IMG/VR virus record: IMGVR_UViG_3300017987_000231
Span: 1-34,738 of that record
DNA from: a virus
DNA length: 34,738 bases
Strand: one strand, 5' to 3'
The notes under the pieces are model-generated. The model searched no databases. It worked only from the letters and a program-made list of their open reading frames with translations, and was not told the DNA's origin. The position numbers and the translations under genes are program-made. Positions 9,111 to 16,583 of this stretch are shown here, piece by piece; within the stretch, counting starts at the first letter, position 1, and the number at the start of each line of letters is the position of its first letter.

Positions 9111-9934
9111 CAGATTATAATGCATTTGAAATATCAGAACAAAGCGGTCAGCCAACCGAATTTTATGAGTTCGTGTTGTCTGATACTCAATATAATTACA
9201 CATCCGCAGAAGATGAAATCACAATAGGTGCTATAACCTATTTACCTATTTCGATTGCTCGATCTAACATTCTTCTTGGAGTAGAACAACGGCAGGAAAT
9301 TCTTACAATCACCATGCCCAGTGGGACTGCACCGGCGGATGAGTTCATCGCCGTCGTCCCTGGGCAGATATGCACCCTCACGATCAAGAGACGACATCGA
9401 ACAGATACACCAACACCAGAATTGATTGTGATCTATAAGGGCATAGTTCGTTCAGTAGCATACACCAAGAATGGATATGAAAGTGAACTGGCTGTTGTGC
9501 CTCTTACTTATGGACTTGGTAAAGAGGTGCCTCGGTTTACTTATCAGGGATTATGTAACCATATTTTGTATGATACTTATGGTTGTAAAGTATCTTCTGG
9601 GAGTTTTAGTTTTACGGGTGAAGTAACTAATGTTGATGGAAATGTATTGACAATACCAGGCATTGGTTCAGGTGATGGTTATCCTGATAAATGGTGGACT
9701 GGTGGATATGTGCAATATCAAACGAATGATTGGCGATTGATTATAGATCATACTGGAGAAGACATTACTTTGCTTTTACCGTTTCCGTCTAATGTAGATG
9801 GACAGGACGTTACAATCTTTGCTGGTTGTGATCACACCATTGCTGTTTGTAAAGCTAAATTCAATAATGTGGAGAATTATGGTGGCTTTGCGTTTGTGCC
9901 ACAAAAAGATATCTTTAGAAATGGAATAGATTAA
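9107..9934 (+). CDS. Phage BR0599 family tail hub/baseplate protein
   Basis: 275 residues. The ATG overlaps the stop of the preceding gene. The C-terminal half matches the BR0599 family: Y-x-x-LCNHILYD-x-YGCKV (about 145-160), a G-x-V-x-x-V-x-G-x-x-L strand, a DKWWTGGYVQ segment, and FAGCDHTIAVCKAKFNNVENYGGF near the end. The four Cys in these motifs (two in the first pair, GCD and VCK later) suggest a metal or disulfide site. In gene transfer agents and lambda-like tails this family lies between the distal tail and central tip proteins. It ends on PQKDIFRNGID, close to the usual family end. Confidence 0.8.
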   Translation: MTDYNAFEISEQSGQPTEFYEFVLSDTQYNYTSAEDEITIGAITYLPISIARSNILLGVEQRQEILTITMPSGTAPADEFIAVVPGQICTLTIKRRHRTDTPTPELIVIYKGIVRSVAYTKNGYESELAVVPLTYGLGKEVPRFTYQGLCNHILYDTYGCKVSSGSFSFTGEVTNVDGNVLTIPGIGSGDGYPDKWWTGGYVQYQTNDWRLIIDHTGEDITLLLPFPSNVDGQDVTIFAGCDHTIAVCKAKFNNVENYGGFAFVPQKDIFRNGID

Positions 9935-9935
9935 C

Positions 9936-10499
9936 ATGAGAAAAGCATTTATGATTCTGTTGGTTTTTGTGATGTGTGGTATGTGTTTTGCTGAAGAATG
10001 TATTTGGGAAAGAGGTCCAGGTGGGTGGGCTAATTGGTCCGATCCAAATAATTGGTGTGACGGGAAAGTGCCTAGTAATCCTAATGATATAGCAAGTTTT
10101 CCTGAATGGGAATATTCCAATATCTTGGTTGAAGATGAAGATATTATTATTGCAACTATTAATGCTGGGAATTATACACAATTTCGTTTTGTGAATTCTA
10201 ATGTTGAAATAATCTATTTTAATTCAGGAACAACTACTGGAGTTGAATTGTGGTCAGGATTTTTAAGTATTGATATTATTAGTGGCGGACATTTTCTAAT
10301 AGGTTCTGGCACATTTATTTTTAATACTTTTAATTTTAATTCCACTCATGGAAACGGAAATTTGTCAATAAATCAAAATGCTTATATTCAAGGTAGGGAT
10401 AGTATTCTTGGAGATTTTAATAGTGATGGTTTTGTTAATTTAATGGATTTATCTATTTTAGCACAACATTGGCTCGAAACAACGGAGCATCCAGAATAA
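9936..10499 (+). CDS. Secreted dockerin-repeat protein inserted in the tail module
   Basis: 187 residues. Residues 1-19 form a signal peptide (MRK, hydrophobic core, cleavage after CFA). Residues about 28-55 have GGWANWSDPNNW followed by VPSNPND, a beta-helix entry motif common in planctomycete secreted proteins. Residues 55-157 look like short beta-helix turns rich in Asn, Phe and Ile. Residues 160-180 form a half-dockerin: D160, N162, D164, G165 and D171 line the Ca loop, and HWL ends the helix. The gene sits between two tail-tip genes with a 1-base gap upstream and no clear Shine-Dalgarno sequence, and is more AT-rich than its neighbours. It may be a moron or an envelope-facing virion factor. 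Exact function unknown. Confidence 0.7.
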   Translation: MRKAFMILLVFVMCGMCFAEECIWERGPGGWANWSDPNNWCDGKVPSNPNDIASFPEWEYSNILVEDEDIIIATINAGNYTQFRFVNSNVEIIYFNSGTTTGVELWSGFLSIDIISGGHFLIGSGTFIFNTFNFNSTHGNGNLSINQNAYIQGRDSILGDFNSDGFVNLMDLSILAQHWLETTEHPE

Positions 10500-10500
10500 T

Positions 10501-13335
10501 ATGGCTTTCTTTGTTACTCTATTATTGTTTGCTGCTGCCTTAGTTCTCAGCGAAGTTCTTAAACCAAAACCTGAGAATGAAAATGTACGTCCAGCAGCAT
10601 TGGGAGATTTTACGTTTCCAACCACAACAGAAGAACGAGTGGTGCCATTAATCTGGGGCACTGTTAAAATGGAGGGACCAAATGTAATTTGGTACGGAGA
10701 TCTTAAACAGAAAGCTATCAAGGAGAAAGTAAAAACTGGTTTATTTTCTTCGGATGAAATCACGACTGGTTATGAGTATTACATCGGGATTCAATTTGGA
10801 TTGTGTCGTGGCCCAGTAGATAACATTCGTCGGATATGGATTGGGGATGAGGAGGTCTGGTCTGGAGCACAAGCCTCCGGTGATATTGCTATTAGTGAAC
10901 CGAATTTATTTGGTGGAAGTGAGCTTGGTCAAGGTGGTGTTGTAGGAAACTTTAATTTTTATAATGGCAGTTTGGTGCAGTCTGTTAATCCTTATATATC
11001 TGCATTTCAACAAGAGGGAGGAGATACACCAGCTTATCGTGGCACTTGCTATGGTGTATTTAAACATGGATATATTGGCAACTCTACTAATATAAAAGCA
11101 TGGTCATTTGAGTTACGTCGTATTCCTGAGGGACCGGGTGGTCTCACCAAAGCAGTCAATGATGGTAATGATGCGAACCTTGCTTATGTTGCTTATGAAA
11201 TCATAACAAATAGAGAATGGGGATTGAATTTTCCACCTGCAGATGTAGATGAAGATGCATTTAATGCTGCAGCAACTACCTTACAGAGTGAAGGTAATGG
11301 TTTCAGCTTCATACTTGATAGTGCTCGGGATATCTCAGAACTATTAGAAGAAGTTCAACGACAGATGGATGGGGTGATCTTTTTAGATACGAGCACAGGG
11401 AAGTGGACTATTAAACTGGCTCGCAACGATTATAACCCTGCCACTATCCCTGTGCTTAGTGAAACGAATATTGTGGAAGTCAAGGACTTTACTCGTGGTA
11501 CATGGCAAGACACCACAAATTATGTTACGACTCCATTCAAAGATAGAGCAAGAGATTATTTTGGTACGTTTGGTTTGGCTCAAGATATGGCCAATTATAA
11601 TATTCAACAAAAAATTGTAAAATCAAGCATAAATTTTCCTGGAGTAAAGGATGCCACTCTGGCAAATTCTCTTGCTTGGAGAGAATTACGAGCATTAAGT
11701 TTTCCGTTAGCAAAGGCAACTCTTATCGTAAACAGAGAAATGTGGGAGCTTACACCAACGTCTGTTCTTAAATGGACATCGGCTGCCCTTGGCTTTGAGA
11801 ATCTTATTATGCGAGTAAGTCGCATTGATCTTGGTGAATTGATAAATGGTCGTATCACTCTTACTCTCGTGCAGGATGTTTATGCTACAGAGCCTCCTTC
11901 CTTCGGTGATCCTCCTGCTTCTGGTTGGACACCACCGAGTAATGTAGCTGTAGCAATACCGTCTGCAGAATCAGTGGTCATAGAGGCTCCGCTTGCTATA
12001 TCGATTCGCGATCCTGATGCTTCTACTAACAGTTTACCATTCAGAATATGGGCAGCAGGTAGGAACCAAAACGATGGCAGCGTGGAGTTTGATCTACGCA
12101 CTCGCAAAGATGGTGGTGGTTCGATCTATGAGACAGAACGAACTATTGATAAATTCCTATTGATAGGAGAATTGGTTGGCACATTAAGTGAAGCGGTATC
12201 TGATGCCACTATTGATGTAGATCCTGCATCGGATAATGTCGATGAAATGCTGGATGAATTCCAAACCGTGGACGATACTATTCTCGGTAACGATCTCACA
12301 CATTTAATTCTCATTGATTCTGAATTCATATTAGCAAGATCAGCAAGTGATGTTGGTGGCAATCTTCGTTTAGCCAATGTATATCGTGGTGTGTTGGATT
12401 CTGCGATCACCACTCATGGAGCAAGCAGCAAGGTCTATCTCCTTTTTGCCGGTGGAGGAATTGGGAACCGCTCCTGGGCTAATGGGAACACAGTCTTCTC
12501 CAAGTTGGTTACTCGAACAACGGATGGGGAATTAACAGAGGGTGATGCTACCATTAAGACAGTGGTTATGAACAATCGACATCTTAGACCTTATCCACCT
12601 ATTGGCTTTGATTGTAATGGAGCAGGGGATTATGATACCGGTCCGCATAGTTTAGATGCAAATGGTTCTTTAGATGCTGCTGGCATTGAAGTTACTTTTA
12701 AGCGACGAGACTATCTTGAATATCAGGAAAATATCCGACAGGTAAATGATAATGATGCTGCTCCTTCTGAAGCTTCAACTGAATATCGTATTAAAGTATG
12801 GAACATGAGCGGTACACCAACAGTTCTTTATACTGAAGATTATAATGGTGGTGGCAATACTGTATTCATTGAAAGAACAAGAGTTCTTCGTTATAATGCC
12901 GGTGTAATTCCCAGTTCGTTACGAGGAGATATACAAACAAAACATACACTTAGTGCTGTTGATTATACTGCATTGCAAGATGCCATCTTTGAATTTGATG
13001 TCAGTTCCACAGAATTAAGTGGTGATTTTAACTTTGGTGTTCTTGCGGCCAGTGCTGTTTCTCCTGCTTGGACTGCTCCTGATACTGGCAGCTATTCTCT
13101 TGATATAGGAACAGCATTTACATCTGGTACAATACGAGCACGAATCAATGGAGGTAGTTGGCAGGATATAATAACTGCAGGGAATACGAATGGGAGCCTG
13201 ACGGGTGTTACGGCAGGTGATACAATAGAGGTTTATGCAACCGGAGTAAACTTCGGGGGAGTGAGGAACGAAACTATCCTCATCGTGGATTCGCCAGTGT
13301 CCTCCACCGATGCTTACGCAATCTTTAGGGTATAA
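10501..13335 (+). CDS. Tail tip attachment protein (gpJ / phage tail protein 3-like)
   Basis: 944 residues. ATG one base after the previous stop. Residues 3-17 are hydrophobic. Then come PLIWGTVKMEGPNVIWYGD (about 50-68), a conserved entry in gpJ-like central tip proteins, and YRGTCYGVFKHGYIGNS-x-NI with WSFELRRIP (about 180-210). The next part, YEIITNREWGLNFP and the DISELLEEVQRQMDGVIF region (about 230-300), matches the hub domains of lambda gpJ and gene transfer agent tip proteins. The C-terminal third is beta-rich with fibronectin-like strands and a DTIEVYATG segment, suitable for receptor contact. It is probably the host-range determinant of the tail tip. Confidence 0.8.
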   Translation: MAFFVTLLLFAAALVLSEVLKPKPENENVRPAALGDFTFPTTTEERVVPLIWGTVKMEGPNVIWYGDLKQKAIKEKVKTGLFSSDEITTGYEYYIGIQFGLCRGPVDNIRRIWIGDEEVWSGAQASGDIAISEPNLFGGSELGQGGVVGNFNFYNGSLVQSVNPYISAFQQEGGDTPAYRGTCYGVFKHGYIGNSTNIKAWSFELRRIPEGPGGLTKAVNDGNDANLAYVAYEIITNREWGLNFPPADVDEDAFNAAATTLQSEGNGFSFILDSARDISELLEEVQRQMDGVIFLDTSTGKWTIKLARNDYNPATIPVLSETNIVEVKDFTRGTWQDTTNYVTTPFKDRARDYFGTFGLAQDMANYNIQQKIVKSSINFPGVKDATLANSLAWRELRALSFPLAKATLIVNREMWELTPTSVLKWTSAALGFENLIMRVSRIDLGELINGRITLTLVQDVYATEPPSFGDPPASGWTPPSNVAVAIPSAESVVIEAPLAISIRDPDASTNSLPFRIWAAGRNQNDGSVEFDLRTRKDGGGSIYETERTIDKFLLIGELVGTLSEAVSDATIDVDPASDNVDEMLDEFQTVDDTILGNDLTHLILIDSEFILARSASDVGGNLRLANVYRGVLDSAITTHGASSKVYLLFAGGGIGNRSWANGNTVFSKLVTRTTDGELTEGDATIKTVVMNNRHLRPYPPIGFDCNGAGDYDTGPHSLDANGSLDAAGIEVTFKRRDYLEYQENIRQVNDNDAAPSEASTEYRIKVWNMSGTPTVLYTEDYNGGGNTVFIERTRVLRYNAGVIPSSLRGDIQTKHTLSAVDYTALQDAIFEFDVSSTELSGDFNFGVLAASAVSPAWTAPDTGSYSLDIGTAFTSGTIRARINGGSWQDIITAGNTNGSLTGVTAGDTIEVYATGVNFGGVRNETILIVDSPVSSTDAYAIFRV

Positions 13336-13342
13336 TACTAAT

Positions 13343-13672
13343 ATGGCAGACGATAAGAAAACAAACGAACAAGTTCCGCAGTGTACTCATCCGAACTGTA
13401 TTCTCATGACTCGAGAAGAGTTTCGGGAAGAGTTATCAGGTCTGGTAAAAACAACGGTACAGGAATCCGTAAAGGAGACCTTTACCCTATTTGGGATAGA
13501 TGTGGCCAAGCCCATAGAATTACAGCGGGACTTCCAGTTCCTCCGGGACTGGCGAATCACCACAGCGTCCATACGGGGTAAGGCTATCATCACCGGAGTC
13601 GGTCTTATCGTTGCCGGCATCATCGCTGTCGCCTGGCTCGGCATTAAAATCCTAATATCTAAGGTGCCGTAG
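13343..13672 (+). CDS. Small membrane-anchored phage protein
   Basis: 109 residues from the ATG at 13343; an upstream in-frame start at 13310 would lie inside the gpJ-like gene. The N-terminal part is hydrophilic with a C-x-HPNC motif (residues 14-19). A helical amphipathic middle (EELSGLVKTTVQESVKETF) follows, and then one strong transmembrane helix at about 82-105 (AIITGVGLIVAGIIAVAWLGI). It closes the tail module. The position fits a holin-like or virion-associated membrane protein, but holin function cannot be shown: there is no adjacent lysin in the window. Confidence 0.6.
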   Translation: MADDKKTNEQVPQCTHPNCILMTREEFREELSGLVKTTVQESVKETFTLFGIDVAKPIELQRDFQFLRDWRITTASIRGKAIITGVGLIVAGIIAVAWLGIKILISKVP

Positions 13673-13692
13673 GGCGGGGACTGTGGTATCGA

Positions 13693-14022
13693 TCGATCTG
13701 GGTCGATCTGGAGCGTTTCCGTTTCCGACTCTACTCTTAGCCCTGGACTCTACTTCCGACTCTACTTCATGAATGAGTGATCCTCATGCCCAGGGAGTCA
13801 TGGAGTCGAAAAATCGACGTGGACTCTACCGACTCTACCGACTTCACTCCATTTCCTATTGCTGGCAGCAGCAGCACCAGTGGCAGCTGGTTGGACTCGT
13901 CTTGGTTTTTATAAGTATTACCCCCTTTTCGAGTAAAGTCGAGTAAAGTCTAAAGTAAATAGAGCCACCAGCCGAGTAATCCGACTTCACTCCCGACTCT
14001 ACTCCCCTGGGCGACTTCACTC
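13693..14022 (+). repeat. Cluster of decamer repeats GACTYYACTC in a non-coding region
   Basis: The gene-free stretch 13673-14183 contains nine + strand copies of GACTYYACYY-type sequence, starting at 13727, 13746, 13758, 13822, 13831, 13840, 13983, 13995 and 14013. Two tandem inverted copies, GAGTAAAGTC, are at 13931 and 13941. Three copies at 13822-13849 are head to tail with a 9-nt period. Extra GAGTC or GACTC pentamers lie at 13795, 13803 and 13893. A separate 10-nt-period duplication of TCGATCTGG is at 13693-13711. CCCTGG/CCCAGG-type sites are interspersed. The remainder up to 14183 shows no gene. The region separates late tail genes from early genes, so iterons of an origin or operator sites are the leading ideas. 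Confidence 0.8.
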
Positions 14023-14183
14023 TTTTTGGTTTTCCCTCACTTTTCAACACCTGAGATAAAATGTATCGGTTGTACTGGTTGCCTGAGGTGAAGTGTGGAA
14101 ATATTCATGAAAAAAGTCTGCAGCTGGCTGAGCTTTCTTGCTTTGCGACAAAACATATTTTATACTACAGGTGGAGATTGATT

Positions 14184-14393
14184 ATGTGGATTGATCTAAT
14201 AGATGTTGAAACTGGCCGAGAAACGGCAAAAGCAATTCAACTAAACCTAAAGGGTGATAGAGATTATTGGGTTTGGTGTCCGAAGTCCTGTCTCCGGACG
14301 ATTGATCGGAGTAACTTTAAGGTCACTCAGATTAAGAAATGGATTGTGGCTAAGAATGGCTGGTATCGAAGAAAATGGTGTTTTGGTTTATAG
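14184..14393 (+). CDS. Small phage protein with WCPKS motif
   Basis: 69 residues from the ATG at 14184, which has GGTGGAG 7-9 nt upstream; the longer open frame back to 14061 overlaps no Shine-Dalgarno element and has a poor N-terminus. The core reads AIQLNLKGDRDYWVWCPKS, then a Lys/Trp-rich end with IKKWIVAKNGW. It resembles the small phage proteins with a W-(L/V)PKS strand followed by a PEWL-A-KKG-like end, which are common in early regions. Function unknown. It is first in a run of small genes after the repeat region. Confidence 0.6.
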   Translation: MWIDLIDVETGRETAKAIQLNLKGDRDYWVWCPKSCLRTIDRSNFKVTQIKKWIVAKNGWYRRKWCFGL

Positions 14394-14403
14394 GGAGAAA
14401 GCT

Positions 14404-14631
14404 ATGAAACGAACAACAGATCTTGCAGTGGCTCGAGTATTTACCGAAGGGCTTAAAGCCGGTCACCTGTCTCGTCTTTTTGTGGATGATTTGGTAGATA
14501 AGCTCATGGAATTGGCTGCTGATTTTGAGATTGAGGCTGATGAGACCGATAATAAAATTCTTCGTAATCGTGCTCATTTGGCCGGTGATATTGCTGACAA
14601 TATCGAGGATGAGTTAAAAAAGATCAAATAA
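14404..14631 (+). CDS. Small acidic helical protein, unknown
   Basis: 75 residues from the ATG at 14404 with TAGGGAG upstream; the open frame extends back to 14254 but that part overlaps the previous gene. It is predicted to be almost all helix, acidic in the second half (DFEIEADETDN, then DIADNIEDELKKIK). No family recognised. It is likely co-transcribed with its neighbours. Confidence 0.6.
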   Translation: MKRTTDLAVARVFTEGLKAGHLSRLFVDDLVDKLMELAADFEIEADETDNKILRNRAHLAGDIADNIEDELKKIK

Positions 14632-14696
14632 TTTTGGTTTTTCCGGAGCTCAGCGTCAAAATATATGTTATATTATAAATAGTTAAGGAGTAAATT

Positions 14697-14777
14697 ATGG
14701 AACTTATCAAAACACAGTTTGAAGAATTAAAGCCTATTTTAGTGCTGGCGTTCTTCACGTATTTGGCCTTGTGCTAA
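14697..14777 (+). CDS. 26-residue membrane micro-protein
   Basis: The ATG at 14697 is preceded by a strong Shine-Dalgarno sequence (TTAAGGAG, 6 nt spacing). The product starts MELIKTQFEELKPIL and ends in a hydrophobic stretch LVLAFFTYLALC, enough for a short membrane helix. The stop at 14775 is followed at once by the Shine-Dalgarno sequence of the next gene. Too short for family assignment, but the ribosome site and spacing support a real gene. Confidence 0.5.
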   Translation: MELIKTQFEELKPILVLAFFTYLALC

Positions 14778-14788
14778 GGGAGAAGATC

Positions 14789-15037
14789 ATGCAATTAGAA
14801 AAGAAGATTTTGAAGTATCTGGAAAAGTATGGCTGGACCGCCATGGATGTTGGCATTGCCCTCATGAAGTTTAAGGAAACTCATGGAGAAGATAAGGTCA
14901 AAGCCATGGAGCGGTTCATTGAGAAAGCGGAAGCTGACAAGGATCGGTTCCCGGACAGCATGATTGCTGTTACACTTGGTCACGACCTTAAAGGTTGTGA
15001 GGATGCATTAATGTCCCCTCGGACGAGTAGTTATTAA
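14789..15037 (+). CDS. Small helical protein, unknown
   Basis: 82 residues from the ATG at 14789, which has AAGGGAGAAG just upstream; a GTG at 14771 overlaps the previous gene and lacks a ribosome site. Helical and charged (KKILKYLEKYGWTAMDVG, then FIEKAEADKDRFPDSM). No family recognised. It precedes the DUF932 gene by 16 nt and is probably in the same operon. Confidence 0.6.
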   Translation: MQLEKKILKYLEKYGWTAMDVGIALMKFKETHGEDKVKAMERFIEKAEADKDRFPDSMIAVTLGHDLKGCEDALMSPRTSSY

Positions 15038-15053
15038 GATAAGGAGAAAATTC

Positions 15054-16103
15054 ATGAGTCATGAAATCGAAGCAAGAGATGTGTTTGGTGAAGTGCGGGT
15101 GCACGGTCAACGTGCATGGCATGGACTGGGAGTTGAGATCCCGGACGGTTTAACGGTCTGGCCGGCATTTGAACAGATCGGATTGGGTTGGGAAACTGAA
15201 TTGCTACCGGTGGTGGCAATGTACAGTGATCCTGATGGTAAGAAGCGTCAGTTCAAGATCCCGACTCACAATGCTCACGTGAAAGCGGATGACAAGTATT
15301 TGCTCGGTATGGTGGGAGCAGGTTATCGGCCGATCAGTAATCGAGAGATGGCTGAGTTCGCCGATGCCTTGGTTGAAGTTGACAAGTCCGTCGTTGTAGA
15401 GACAGCCGGTTCGCTGCGTAATGGCCGATGTATCTTTACATTGGTCAAGCTGCCACAGAATATCGAGGTCACCGATGAGGATGTCCTTAACCAATACGTG
15501 CTGATCCGCAACAGCCACGATGGTTCCACCAGCTTTCAAGTTTATCCCACTTCCGTTCGGGTGGTATGTGCCAACACCCTTCGCTGGTCGGAGCGGGATG
15601 CTGGCCGTGGAATCTCATTCCAACACACAGGTGACGTGAAGACTAAGATCGAGCACGCTCGCCTCGCCCTTGGGCTTATCACGGACGAGACCAAGAAGTT
15701 CGAAGCCCAGGTGCGGATCCTCGCTGCGAAGCACTTGAAGAAGAATGAAGTTGCGGAATATTTCCGGTCCGTATATGATAGAACGTTTGGAGTCGTGCCT
15801 GAACATGCCGAATCGGACGATCCTAGGGATACGAAGCGATTCGAACGGCAGCTGGAACGACGAGATGCGTTACTTGCCAGATGGCAGACGAACTTTGAGA
15901 ATAAGGAGCAATCGTTAGATGGTATTCGTGGAACAGCGTGGGCTGCTTATAATGCCATCAGCCAATGGCAGGATCACGAGCGTGGCCGGTTCAAATCGGT
16001 ACAAGAATCCGATGGCCGTGTACACTCGAACTTGTTTGGGACATCGCATGCGGAAAAGATGATTGCTTTTAAGTATGCGTTGGACCTTTGCGGAACATTG
16101 TAA
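15054..16103 (+). CDS. DUF932 / TIGR03299 phage-plasmid-like protein
   Basis: 349 residues, ATG with AAGGAGA upstream. The N-terminus has RAWHGLGVEIPDG (about 20-32) and TVWPAFEQIGLGWETEL, both diagnostic of the family that includes TIGR03299. A GAGYRPISNREMAEFADALVE segment lies near 93-115, and VYPTSVRVVCANTLRW near 163-178, also typical. The family is common in phages and plasmids near replication genes; its biochemical role is not established. The more GC-rich middle differs from the AT-rich neighbours. The stop overlaps a small gene (TAATG). Confidence 0.88.
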   Translation: MSHEIEARDVFGEVRVHGQRAWHGLGVEIPDGLTVWPAFEQIGLGWETELLPVVAMYSDPDGKKRQFKIPTHNAHVKADDKYLLGMVGAGYRPISNREMAEFADALVEVDKSVVVETAGSLRNGRCIFTLVKLPQNIEVTDEDVLNQYVLIRNSHDGSTSFQVYPTSVRVVCANTLRWSERDAGRGISFQHTGDVKTKIEHARLALGLITDETKKFEAQVRILAAKHLKKNEVAEYFRSVYDRTFGVVPEHAESDDPRDTKRFERQLERRDALLARWQTNFENKEQSLDGIRGTAWAAYNAISQWQDHERGRFKSVQESDGRVHSNLFGTSHAEKMIAFKYALDLCGTL

Positions 16104-16285
16104 TGCCGAGCAATGGTGCAGTATATCTGGCTGGACGAATTCATGATGCTATAGACTATTGCCGGCAAGAATGGGAAATGAGTTACGCAGAGACCATAGG
16201 AGTCTTAGAAATTGTTAAGTGAGATATATTTGCCGAAATGCTGGAAGGAATGGATGATGACGAAGATCCCGAGGTTCTTGGTTAG
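16103..16285 (+). pseudogene. Small phage gene interrupted by an in-frame TGA
   Basis: From the ATG at 16103, which overlaps the DUF932 stop, 39 codons lead to TGA at 16220-16222. The product includes AIDYCRQEWEMSYAETIGVLEIVK, similar to a family of short phage proteins with M-(T/S)-YAE-x-IGVLE. The same frame then continues DIFAEMLEGMDDDEDPEVLG to TAG at 16283, which looks like the expected acidic C-terminus. So either the gene is truncated by a TGG to TGA change, or it is read through, or the base is an error. TGA is a normal stop in other genes here. The 39-residue product (16103-16222) could still be functional. Confidence 0.5.
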
Positions 16286-16378
16286 CCTCGGGATCGGCTT
16301 TGGTTGCCACCAGCCGAAGCCTGAGCCGATTTTACTTAAATCGGTTGAGGCTTCGGTTGTTCAACAAGATGAACAACC
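16265..16378. other. Cluster of strong hairpins
   Basis: Three inverted repeats lie in series. The first is perfect: 10 bp, 16265-16274 with 16286-16295, and the stop codon of the preceding frame is in its loop. The second pairs 16311-16332 with 16338-16359 over about 22 positions with one mismatch and some G-U pairs. The third is perfect, 8 bp, 16355-16362 with 16371-16378, and shares 16355-16359 with the second, so these two cannot form together. No U-run follows, so these are not typical intrinsic terminators. Could be a structured RNA, attenuator or processing site. Confidence 0.6.
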
Positions 16379-16379
16379 A

Positions 16380-16580
16380 ATGGGGCAATATTATTACCCT
16401 GATTGGTATTGTGTTCCATCGGCCAGGTGGGCACTCTTCAATAAAGGGATTCCAAATTGGCTCCAGCCAAAGGAATCAATCAACGGTAAGACCACTAAGG
16501 TTTTTGGTCTGCCTGGTCTTTTTGATTTGATCAGGAGAGGTAGAGAAAACGAACAAGCTGGTGTTAATTGTTTTGAATGA
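16380..16580 (+). CDS. Possible small protein, unknown
   Basis: 66 residues from the ATG at 16380 with no clear Shine-Dalgarno sequence; the frame is open further upstream to 16212, but that part covers the hairpin cluster and is unlikely to be coding. The product begins MGQYYYPDWYCVPSARWALF and contains KTTKVFGLPGLFDLIRRGR. No family recognised. It ends 3 nt before the helicase start. Weak candidate. Confidence 0.35.
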   Translation: MGQYYYPDWYCVPSARWALFNKGIPNWLQPKESINGKTTKVFGLPGLFDLIRRGRENEQAGVNCFE

Positions 16581-16583
16581 CAT

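Noticed and set aside
13331-13336. TATAAT as a promoter -10 box before the small membrane protein gene
   Set aside because: No acceptable -35 element lies about 17 nt upstream and it is at the end of a coding gene; single-box matches are frequent by chance.
13727-14004. GANTC methylation-site cluster (CcrM type) as the main explanation of the repeats
   Set aside because: Several copies read GACTTCACTC or GAGTAAAGTC and contain no GANTC, so conservation is of the longer decamer.
13727-14022. CRISPR array
   Set aside because: The repeats are about 10 nt, degenerate, in both orientations and unevenly spaced, so they lack the repeat-spacer regularity.
16220-16295. Selenocysteine insertion at the TGA with a bSECIS hairpin
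   Set aside because: The nearest strong hairpin starts about 42 nt after the TGA, too far for a bacterial SECIS, and no Cys homologue position is known.
16212-16379. N-terminal extension of the small frame at 16380
   Set aside because: This part covers the three hairpins and overlaps the preceding small gene; its composition is not protein-like.
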